Under the pieces are notes generated by a model that saw only the letters and a program-made list of their open reading frames with translations, was not told where the DNA came from and made no database searches. A DNA stretch of 64,000 bases from Paroedura picta (lineage: Eukaryota > Chordata > Lepidosauria > Squamata > Gekkonidae), in contig NC_135369.1 in assembly GCF_049243985.1 (NCBI RefSeq), positions 26,148,765-26,212,764 of the forward strand, written 5' to 3'. The position numbers and the translations under genes are program-made. Shown here piece after piece: positions 43,401 through 53,743 of this stretch (its first letter is position 1; the number at the start of each line of letters is the position of its first letter).

Positions 43401-43839
43401 AGTACAAAGAAAGGAAATACTTCCCTTTGAAACTTCCCCTCTAATCCCAGGATTCCAGATGCTGGAGAGATCTATTAGCTGGGAAGATTTAGCAGCTGAG
43501 GAGGTGAAGATTGGTCAAGGGATTGGAATGCCTCCGACTGGCACAGTCGGGATCAGAATTGGGGACAGGAATTCACAGCTCTTGACAGGCATCCTATTTT
43601 GCCATTGATTTATCTCTCTCGAAGCTAGTACTGGTAAGAGAGGTACATGCTCCTCTTGTAAGGGCAGAGCTGTCCACCAGAGCTCAAACACACAGGGAAT
43701 GCCCTGCAACCTGGGACATGCAGCAAAACAAGTTTGTTTGCAGCAGGTCAGGGTCAAAGGCCTGTTGTCACTGCATGATCACAGCATTCGTCCTTATTCT
43801 CTAGCTGATGTCAGAGTTCAGGACAGCACATAGCTGTGC

Positions 43840-44370
43840 CTCAAATAGTAGCAAGGCTGGAAGGGAGCTTTCAGGGGCGGGGGAGGGGCTCAGTGGGAGA
43901 ACATTTACTTTGCATGCAGGAGGCTCCAAGTTCCGTCCCTGGAATCTCCAGTTAAAAGACGAGGAAAGACCTGTGCCTTGGACCCTGTAAGTAGGCCAGA
44001 GGTTCTAATCTCAATCTGACAGAAAGGCTGATCCTGTGAAGGCTCAAGGGGGTGGCAGGTTACAGTGGATGAGCGATAGGGTTGTGAGTGTCCTGCATAG
44101 TGCAGGGGGTTAGACTAGATGACCCATGAAGTCACTTCCAACTCTTGTGATTCTATGATTCTATGATTGATTCTGTGACCCAGCATAGTGGACACAGCCA
44201 CAGAATAGGTGCCACAGCTTACCCTCAGTCACAAGGCAGATACAATCCAGGCCTGTACTCCAGCCCATGAGCTTAGAACTTAGAACCTCCTGCATGCCAA
44301 GTAAATGTTCTCCCACTGAGCCCCTCTCCCTCACCTGAAAGCTCCCTGCCAGCCTTGCTACTATTGGGGG
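43840..44370. repeat. Inverted duplication of a tRNA-derived SINE and its flank
   Basis: 43840-43935 (TAGTAGCAAGGCTGGAAGGG, GGGGCTCAGTGGGAGAACAT, TTACTTTGCATGCAGGAGG) is repeated in reverse at 44265-44370, including flanking non-SINE bases. A CR1 end lies between the arms. Confidence 0.8.
44040..44172 (+). mobile_element. CR1 LINE 3' end
   Basis: 'TGCAGGGGGTTAGACTAGAT' then 'GACCCATGAAG' and tail units 'ATTCTATGATTCTATGATT'. Confidence 0.88.
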
Positions 44371-44425
44371 TTTCCACAGCCACAAACCTCCATGAAACAT
44401 TGAGCCTGAGGGACTATTTATATGA

Positions 44426-44545
44426 CAAAAACCACTGAGGAAGAAAACAACTCTGAAAACAGGCTACTGAAAAAGAAAAGAAAAATGTGTTTATCCAGAA
44501 CCCGTTTTGGTTAATGTTTGCACATCATAGATATAAAGGCAATAT
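44426..44545. repeat. Fold-back repeat fragment with CTGAGGA...GAAA
   Basis: Core at 44435-44458, then 'CCAGAACCCGTTTTGGTTAA', wording shared with the 55893 family. Confidence 0.45.
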
Positions 44546-44599
44546 CTGCAAAATAAATTGGAATAATTATAACCAAAAGATTATTTTTGTCCCAGCCAA

Positions 44600-44750
44600 T
44601 TGGTTGAATTTTTCTAGTTTTGCTACTATTTGAGGCACAGCCATGTGCTGCAATGTCCTTTTTGAGATACGGTGACCAGAATTGTACATAGTATTCCAAA
44701 TGAGGGTGCACCGTAGACCTATACAGGGACATTACAACACTGGCCATTCT
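44600..44750 (-). mobile_element. CR1 ORF2 C-terminal fragment
   Basis: The minus frame reads SLYRSTVHPHLEYYVQFWSP then YLKKDI, the CR1 polymerase motif 'SLVRPHLEYCVQFWSP..KKDI'. Confidence 0.8.
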
Positions 44751-45069
44751 CAGTCCTACTGGTAATAATCACTGCTTCTAGGGGGAAATTGCAGTGATCA
44801 TTCAAAACTTTCCCCAATCCCTTGCATATCCCCTGCTTCCATTAGCAGGGTAAAGAGGGAAAGGTGAAGGCCAGCCAAGCTGTTTTAAGACCTCAGGAGG
44901 CAGAGATGCATGCCAGGTTTCTCTGAGATGACCCTTGAGGAGACCAGGAGCAGGGAAATGATACTAAAGAGCAGAACTTTCCCATCTCTCCCTCCAGTAA
45001 AGTAGGGTGGCCATGAGTTGCCTGCTGCTTGCCTGATGAGCAATAACACAACCAGGGTAGTCCAGGCAA

Positions 45070-45235
45070 GCTTGATCCTGTCAGATTTTGGAAGTTAAGC
45101 AAGTTTGGCCCTGACTAGCACTTGGAAGGACAACCTCCAAGGAAAACCAGGGTTGTGATCCAGGGACAGGCAAGGGTAAACCATCTGCAAACGTCTCCTG
45201 CCTGGCAGCCAGAAAATCTTAGGCTCTCCTGGCCA
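45070..45235 (+). repeat. 5S rRNA-derived SINE
   Basis: 'TTTTGGAAGTTAAGCAAGTT' and 'CTAGCACTTGGAAGGACAAC' correspond to the 5S promoter region; tail 'AAACGTCTCCTGCCTGGCAG'. Confidence 0.75.
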
Positions 45236-45289
45236 TGCAACAAATAACTAAAGCCTGAGGAAGAGGACGGAGCTGCTGGTGGTGCACAG

Positions 45290-45560
45290 CTGTCAGCGTT
45301 CCGCAGGGCCTGTAAAACGGAGCTCTTCCGCCAGGTCTATGGACGAGGCTGGGATTGGCGAGGAAGAACATTGCCCCCCCCCCCCCCGGGTCTGAAGTAT
45401 ACATCATTACCCTCCATCCCCCAATGCCCTTGTTTGGGTAGGGGAGAGTGGCATTTTCCACCGTGTTGGGTATTTTTATAGTCTTTTCGTGGGGGTTTTA
45501 ATGGAGGATTTTAAGACTACTGTTACCCGCCACGAACCTGTAGGGAGTGGCGGGAAATAA
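45290..45560 (+). mobile_element. LINE 3' end (L2-like)
   Basis: 'CGTTCCGCAGGGCCTGTAAA' then 'ACGGAGCTCTTCCGCCAG', and the end 'GGGAGTGGCGGGAAATAAAT' then 'CTAATAAT'. Same family as 6742-7226. Confidence 0.75.
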
Positions 45561-45563
45561 ATC

Positions 45564-45626
<63 letters not shown>
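45561..45626. repeat. (AAT)n microsatellite, LINE tail
   Basis: About 22 AAT units continuing from the LINE end. Confidence 0.95.
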
Positions 45627-46442
45627 GGAGCTGTTGTTGCCCACCCATGCTGGTGCTGCCAAACTAAACGGCATTACGCCGAGTGAGAGGTGATCCCTTC
45701 CCCTAGTAGTAGGAAGGGAACTTGCCTGCGCTGCCACAAAAGAAGGGCCAGCTCACAACTTGGCCCGGGCCGCCCGCAGAGAGCTTGCCCCTGACTCTGG
45801 AGCCCACCGGTCAGTGCGGGGAAGGCTCTGAGAAGAGGGCGGGGTGGATCGGGGGCGAGGAAGCCCCGCCTGCACCGCTGGGGTTTTCCCGCGGGTGCCC
45901 CTGGGCCGTCCCTTCCCCTGCACGCCCGGCAAGCAAGCCCTCCTCTTCGGCCGCCCCCTCGGGCTCGGGGCTCCTTGGCGCGGCCTGGGGCAGGCGGGGC
46001 GGGGCCGGGGAGGAGGCGGGCCGCTCGGGGGGCGCCAGGCGGGGCGGGGCGGGGCGGGCGCTGCGGGACCTGCTGCTTCTGCTGCTGCTGCTGCCGCCTC
46101 CGGGCCAGTCCTTCCATTCCGGCGGCGTCGGGTCAGGGAGCTCTGCGGCGGCTCGCCTGGGCTCTGGGCGCCTCGGGCCGTCGGAGGCTGCCTGCTGCTG
46201 CCGCTGCTGCTGCTGCCGGCCACCTCGCCTCGGGGCCCCGCCTGGATGGAGCGGCGAGCAAGAAGAGGCGGCGGCGGCGGCGGCGGCACCGTCTCTCCGG
46301 GCCCGGACGAGGGGAGCGCGGCGCTCAGCCCCGGCCCAGCGCCCTCCCTGCTGCCTTGAGAAGACCCCGACGCCGGCGGCCGGCACGACCCCCGCCCGCC
46401 CTGCCTCCCTCCTTCCTCCGGGGGCTCGCCTCGCCCGGCTCG

Positions 46443-46469
46443 ATGAGCAGCAGCAGCAGCAGCAGCAGT
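46443..46469 (+). repeat. ATG plus (CAG)n run just upstream of the FNDC4 start
   Basis: ATGAGCAGCAGC...CAG carries about eight CAG/AGC units. The ATG is out of frame with FNDC4 and its frame overlaps the FNDC4 start codon. Confidence 0.85.
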
Positions 46470-46483
46470 GCCCGGCCGCGACC

Positions 46484-46562
46484 ATGGCTCCGCTCCCCGC
46501 GTACCTCGGCCCGGCCGCCGTCCTGGTGCTGGTCAGCTGCGACCTGTGCCTCGTGCGCGCAA
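46484..46562 (+). CDS. FNDC4: FNDC4 coding exon 1 (signal peptide)
   Basis: MAPLPAYLGPAAVLVLVSCD then LCLVRA plus one base, phase 1. Donor GTAAGT. Confidence 0.92.
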
Positions 46563-49500
46563 GTAAGTGACCCCTGCTCGGCCGCTGGCCTTGGTGCTGA
46601 AGCGGGGCGGCCGGGCCGGGAGCAGCTCGGGGGCAGGAGGGCGGGCGGGGGGGGGGGGCGGCAGGTACGAGTGGCGCTGCGTCAGTGGGACTCCAGGAGC
46701 AAATCCCCCCCCCCAGTCGCCCCCTACCCCGGAGCCTGGTCTTCCAGCGACCCCCGCCCGGAGCCTTCCATGCCTTCCTGGTTCCCAGCATCCCGGAGCC
46801 ACAGTTCCCGGCCAATTTCATTAAGATAAAAGCCTGAGTCAAGAGAAGGGGCTGCTGCCAGTTCTCCTGGCCAGCTCTTGAGTGGGGAGCGTCTTCCCCT
46901 CGCCTCCCTTGCCTCCCCACTCAGTGGTAGGTACTTTGTGCCCTGTGGGGTGTACAGGCAGCCACAGTCTTCACCAGCGGGCTTGAGCCCACCCCCAGGA
47001 GATGCTAGGAGCTCGGGTGTTGGCTGAACCAGGGAAGAGTCAGTCAGGCCACTGCTCTCTTGGGCTGAGGTCAGAGGGGGAAGGGCTCCCCTGCTTGCCT
47101 TTTGGGTGGTCCTCCTTTCAGAGCCTCTCCCATGATCTCTCAGGCCTTGTCTGGTCTGAAAGGGTCTGAGACAGAAAGGGGAGTGCTTGAGGGCTCATTT
47201 TGGGTGCCTGTTCCAGAGCCTCCAGGAAGCCAGTGGCGCTTAAGCAGTTTCCAGCCAGCGTCCCAAGTCAGCATGGCTAAAGGGCTGGCTGTGGCACAGG
47301 GACAGGACCCAAACCTCTGACAGAGGGCAGCCCTCAGTGGAAATGATCTTGTTCCAAGTTGACCATCTCAATCAAAGAACATTCTTCCACAGTATTAAGC
47401 CACAGAAATTCTGCTGTGCTCTGTGCTGGACCTCGTTCCATGGTATTTTGAGGTCCAAACCTTGAGTGTAGCCACCTGGCCCATCCCGCTGGAGACCTGC
47501 AGTCCCTGCTTAGGGCCCTGGCAACCCCTAGTCCATTGTACCACTTCTTTCCCATTTCTGTGGACCTCATCCAACTCTCCATAGGCCACTTTGATCCTAC
47601 CCTCTCCTAGTAGCTATATTGCCCTCACTATGCTTCCTCCTCTCCAGCGCATAATCACCCCATCCCTCTTCTCTAGCTCTTCCAGAATTTAAGTGCACCA
47701 CTGTTTCCTCCTTTTCCCAAGCGCCAACTCTTGCCCCGGTTCTCCTTTCATGAGTTCCAGATTTCCCCTTTGACTTTTGTTTCTATTTTCCTAGCAGATG
47801 TTCCTCACTCTAGCTCTTCCCTTCCTCTCCTACTTTCTCAGCCATCTACAATTTGTATGCTGCCCTCTTTAGGGCCACTGAAATGGCCCTAATCTCTTTC
47901 TCTTCCGTGCCAGAGCCAAAGGGCTGTCTGATACAGTTCATTGTGGGGTCCTTCACACTTTAGCTGTGTCTTCTTCTTCCTCTTCCTCAAAAGTTCCCGG
48001 GTTCAATCTCCAGAATTTCCAGTTAAGATTGCCATAATCTTACTGAGAGACACCATGGTATTAATGGTGAAACAGCTACAGACTCTAATCTGAAGAACTG
48101 GGTTTGATTCCCCACTCCTCTTCCACATGCAGCTGGGTGATCTTGGGCTAGTCACAGATCTCTTAAAGCTATTCTCACAAAGCAATTCTGTTAAGACAAG
48201 AGTTAAGCAATTCTGTTAAGACCTCTCATCCCCCCCCCATCTACCTCACAGGGTGTCTGTAGTGGGGTAATGGGTAATATAAATGCTCTCTACTTTAGGA
48301 TGCTTAGGGCTGATCCTGCGTTGAGCAGGGGGTTGGACTAGATGGCCTGTATGGCCCCTTCCAACTCTATGATTCTATGATTCTATGATTCTACTTGAGA
48401 CTCTGTAGAGCCGTTTCCAGTCAGACGATACTGACCTGGAGAGACCAGTGGTCTGATCCAGTAATAGGCAGGTTCACATGTTCTTGTTGAGGAAAGAAGC
48501 TGTGTTTTAGTGTAGAACAGGGGTAGTCAAACTGCGGCCCTCCAGGTGTCCATGGACTACAATTTCCATGAGCCCCTGCCAGCGTTTGCTGGCAGGGGCT
48601 CATGGGAATTGTAGTCCATGGACATCTGGAGGGCTGCAGTTTGACTACCCCCGGTGTAGAACATCTTTGCTTGCAATAAGTCCTCAGTTCTATTCCTGGC
48701 ATCGGCATTTCAAAGCATCAGGTGGTGGGGAAAGCTCTGCCAGCCATAGTAAACAATACTGACCTTAATGCACCACCAGTATGACTCAAGATAAGGCAGC
48801 GTCAAATGTTCAGATCCAGCACAGATTCCTCATTGTCACTTTCAAAGTCCTGCATGGCTGTTCCTCTTTCTATCACCTCTCTTATCCCAGGATCCCCCTT
48901 CAATCACCTTAATAGCAGTTTCAGTTCTGAGAAGCCTCTTGATTATGCACATCCCCCTTGCTCCTCAGAGGCAGAGGAATCTCAGGCTATCTAGAATAGC
49001 AACTTCACTGGCTTGAGATTGCCAGTCTGATGCTGCCCCTGAATGAATCCCCACGGCTTCCCTTGCATAACTGCTCTGTGTACAAGCACAGTGATTCTCC
49101 TTCCTGAAACTTTGACTCACTGCCTTGGCGAATTCTGTAGTGAGTGAGATCACTGGCTATTTGTCTTCTATACGACCATTGATAAAATATTCAGAGGACT
49201 CTCCGTAGTCTTTCTCTGGGCTAGGTCCACTCCCCAGCATATTCCCATCTGCATAAAAGAACAGCCAATCCGCCCTTCTCTTGGCGGATTAGCCAATCAG
49301 AAGAGCAACGCAGGTTTAACATTGCAATGATCCTAAATAGTGAAGTTGTATCCCCGAAAGAGTACATGCAGAAAACACGAGCATCACAAGGGAATCCTTT
49401 GTGGTACTAATGTGCAGCCAAAATACTCTTGTTCCATCCCTTTTTTTGCCCAGTATTCAGTGGGGCAAGCCCTAACCATTTGGCACAAGAGATGGAAAGC

Positions 49501-52500
49501 TACTATTTACACTCCATGTTCAGGACCCCCATTTCCTTCCCCAAACCCACTATACCATCTGGCTTGTATCTGGCTGCCTTCTTCCTCCAGCAGTGCTAAT
49601 ACATAAATATTTGCAAGAGGGTGTTGGAAATGCACATTCCACATTCTGTAGTTGCAGTCAGGTGTTGTACTTCAGAATAGCCAGAAGGAAGGGCTCTTGG
49701 CTCAATGGTTTGCGTACAGAAGGCTCCAGGTTCAATCCCCAACATCCCCAGTTAAAGAAGGATCAGGTAGGAAGTGATAGGAAAGATTTCCACCAGATAG
49801 CCAAATGGCCAGATGCACCAGCCAGATTTATGGTGGTCTCTGGTCTCTAATTGGATGCTGAAAGGGAAGCATCTCAATGCAGTCTGGGTCAGCACACCTG
49901 ATCCCATTCAGGGTGGATAGCTGGCAGGGGTTCATGGGAATTGTAGTCCATGAAGATCTGGAGGACCACAGGTTGACTACCCCTGGACTAAGGTTCTTCT
50001 GACTCAGCCACAGGTTGTTCTGTGTGTCCGTGTTTGGGGACGTTTGCATGCAATGCACAGACACACTTCTCCACCCCTCCTGCCACCCCCACGTCTCCCA
50101 GCAGTTTGTTTTTAAAGGCTGCTGAGACTGAAAAAACAGCCAGCCAAAATCTGCCATCCATAATTTGAGTCCTCAGCTTTTGTCGTGGTAAAACAGCCTG
50201 TGCTTTTCAGGCCCTCGTCTGCCTGGAACAATTGTTGGGTCTTTCTGTCACAGGTGTGTGCTTCCAGCTCCCGGCACTGCGTGCAGGTGTTTCAGAGCTT
50301 GGGTTATAGCTGCTAGATGAGTGGGGGGCCTGGGTCCAAAATCCCACTCAGACATGAATCTCACAAAGACCGTTTGCGCACTGGGAACTTCACTGCCCCA
50401 GCTCCTGTGCAGGAGGCGGATGAGGCACACCGGGCCAAATACCCCCCCCCGTGTGGGTGCAGGAAGAGGTGGGGCAACCTGCCACAAGTAAAACTCCAGC
50501 CTGCAGCCCGGCATGCAACCTCCACTGTGTAAACAGTCAAAGAGTGCAAGCCTAAAAACACTTTCCTGGGAATAAGCCCCATTGAATACTTTCAGTAGGA
50601 TTCTGGGGAGGTCTGCTTAGGATGGCATGGCCAGCAACCTTGCTCCTGTCACTGTAACCTAACCTTCCTCACAGGATGGTTGTAATGGCAAAACGGAGGA
50701 GGAGAACACCATGCACATCATTCCAATTTCTTGAAAGGAAGGTGGAGTAAAAATACGCAAGACTTTTTTTTAAAAATAGAAAAGGTGAATTTGTCTGATC
50801 ACAGCCTTGTGCCGTTACTGGTGGAACAGCAGACTTTTTGAGGGACATGGATTAGCAGGTCTTGGGATGCGACATGAACCAGGATGGCAGGTTTTGGTAG
50901 CAGACAAAATTAGCAACAGGTCAAGGGAAAAGTTCTTTGGCTTGGATGGCCTGATTCACCAAGTCTCCGAAGCTTTGGTTAATATTTGGATGGGAGACCA
51001 CCAGGGGAGACCCTGCATGCTGTGTTGAGGCAGGCAGGGGCAAATCACATCTGCTCATCTAGTGCCTTGAAAAAACTAGCTTTGCAAAACCCTCAAGTTG
51101 GCTGTGGCTTGATGGGACTTTATAAACACACAGGCACAAAGAAGTGCGCAATGGTGAAAATTCTGAAAGAAGGACTCTAATATTGAAGGAGGAGCAGAAT
51201 ACAATGACTAGCGAGAGAAAATGAGGTTCGTTTGGTCATTCCAGATTTGTATTTTATATTAGCCCATTAAGACAGAGCTATCATTGGATGACTTGCTACT
51301 GCTTTTGTCTGCAGTTCTGAGCACACTTCCTTGGAGGAAGCCCTAATGAATAAAATGGGATTTACTTCTGAGTAGACCTGCTTAAGATGCCCCCCCCCCT
51401 GTTTTTTCCATCTTGTAAAGACATCTGTTGGCATCGCCACATCTCTGCAGTAATGAAACCTTTGTGTTAATTATGCAATGTGTGAAAAAGCATTTCGCAC
51501 AATTGTCCACCAGCCGATATTGACAGTAGACGGCTCAGGGTTTTAAAAAAAATATGATTAATAGCAACGGCAGCCAAGAAGAGACTGGGAACGTATGGAG
51601 CCTTCAGTGAACTAACCAAATTAAATGAGTAATGGCTGCTGTGTGGTGTAGCGGTTAAGAGTAGAGGCTTCTAATCTGGAGAGCCAGGTCTGATTCCCCA
51701 CTCCTCTCCCACATGCAGCCAGCTGGGTGACCATGGGCCAGTCACAGTTCTCTGAGAGCTCTCTCAGCCCCACCAATCAGGTGCCTGTTGCAGGGAGAGG
51801 AAGGGAAGGCAATTGCAAGCCGCTTTTAGACTCATTTGGGTAGTAAAAAGCGAGGTATAAAAACCAACACTTTTTCTTCTTCATCATCATCATCTTCTTC
51901 TCCTTGGTCTTCTTGAAAAGTGGTAGAAAAGCTAGCCCATAGGAAGGTCTCTCTCTCTCTCTGCTGGCAGCCTTAACTTGGGTGCAAGAGCCACCTGAAG
52001 AGGGGAAAAGTACAAGGGGTACAGCCACGTCTTTCTCTTGGCTGTTCACCCTGGTTCCTGGCCTGACTCTCATCCAACCTTGACTTACAGCCATTTAGGT
52101 GACCTCACATGGAACATCTCAAGTACTTCGTCTTCAGCATAATTGGGTTGATGGCAGGGGTACGGACCGTCATTGCCACCAGCAGGAAAGTTGTGAATTT
52201 TGGAGCTCGTAGCATTGCAGTTGGGTTCTTGGATTTGCAAGGATCCTCCCTGTTCTTGGAAATGTGCCCTGGGAATGAACTGCCTCCCAGCACTGAAGCC
52301 ATAGAATTGGTTAGTTCTGGTTCTGCAGCCACTCCCTTGATAAAGCTTCATTTCAGGATTGAATCCAAAGTGATGGCTGTTAAGTACAAAGTTCTCCATG
52401 GCCTGAGCCTCACATCCCTAAGGGACTGCCTCTCAGTGTGCCCCACTAAGAAAGCTGCACCCATCTGAACAAAACCTTTTCAAGGTGCCGTTCTGCAGGG

Positions 52501-53686
52501 TGTACCCAAACATTCTTGCGTGTGGCTCCCACTTGGGGGAAGGGTCCTGACTAAGGTGACCAGATTGTCCCACTTTTGGAGACACATCTGGGGGCACCTG
52601 GCAAATTGTACTTATATTGCAAGTAAAAAAAAATATATTACAATACTATTTTTGTGTTCTATGCGTTCTATGAAATTTTTTATTGCTCCATATAGACCAA
52701 ATTTTTAATCAAGACCCCCCCCCCCCCCAGTCAATGGTGTCCTGCTTTACCAATGTTAAAATCTGGTCTCCTTAGTCCTGACCTTCTGTTATTTCGCAGA
52801 ATGTATCACACAGAATTGTATAAAGCATTTGTATAAAGCTGTATCTTGGCAGCACAGTCCTAAGCGGGTTCCACCTTTCTAAGCCTGTTGAATTCAACAA
52901 AGCTAAAAGTGTGTATCTCCTCCGTTTAACATCATGTCGTGAATGACTGAGAAATTTAAGTGGCTTTTTGCACTGCTTATGTATCATACTATATGATCTG
53001 CACTACTTAGAATTGCTGTGAGCTCTCTTCAGTCTCGGAAAGAAAGACAGACTTTAAATGAAGCGATAGAACAACGTTTGTGTCCAACGGCATCTTTCAG
53101 AACAATAAACTTTAAAGCTTATACCCAGGAGCAAACTTTTTCTGTTGGTAGTCTTAAAGGGGCCACTGGACTCAAAACTTTGTTCTGTTGCTTCAGACCA
53201 ACGTGGCTACACACTGGAATTATCACCAATACAAGCAGCAGCAGCAACAGCAGCAGCAGTAGTAGTAGGCAGGTCCCCACCCAATGGGTGTGCTTCCTCT
53301 AGCCAGAAGGCAGGAAGAGGGGCAAGAAGAAACGGGGCGAGGGGGGAGAGTGCGCACCACAGACTCAAGCTCCATTCAGGCTTCAAACTTCTATTCACCA
53401 ACTGGGTAGGCGAATGAGAGGGCCATTCCGCACCAGGATCAATGTTGCAAATTGGTTTCGGAACGAAAAAACGCCATTTTAAATAGTAAAATTCGTCGAT
53501 ATGCATTCCAGCCTTTGTAGTGAAATCCAGTTGCGTTTCTATCGTTTCCCATAGGCCTCGGCAAAAATCGCTAGCCAGGAAGCGATATTTGCCGAGCTTT
53601 GTCCCGCCCCGGCCGTCAATCAAACAAGCAGCCAATGGGTGGCGGTTATCATGCTCCTGAAAAGCCCCTTTCCCTTTAAGGCAGTT

Positions 53687-53743
<57 letters not shown>

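Larger units (their letters stand above)
42849..45700. other. GCKR-FNDC4 intergenic region
   Basis: It is made largely of repeats: CR1 ends, an inverted SINE pair, a CR1 polymerase fragment, a 5S-derived SINE and an L2-like LINE end. No exon was seen. It must contain or border both divergent promoters. Confidence 0.6.
45720..46720. promoter_or_regulatory. GC-rich, CpG-dense island at the FNDC4 promoter
   Basis: About 1 kb of very high G+C with dense CG dinucleotides (for example GGGCGGGGCGGGGCGGGCG near 46040, GC-box-like) spans FNDC4 exon 1. Long frames open on both strands here because TA-containing stops are rare. Confidence 0.8.

Noticed and set aside
45722-46920. Long frames on both strands around the FNDC4 island (282, 284 and 369 codons)
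   Set aside because: They follow from the very high G+C content, overlap one another on both strands and have only low-complexity composition. Only the short stretch from 46484 matches a known protein.
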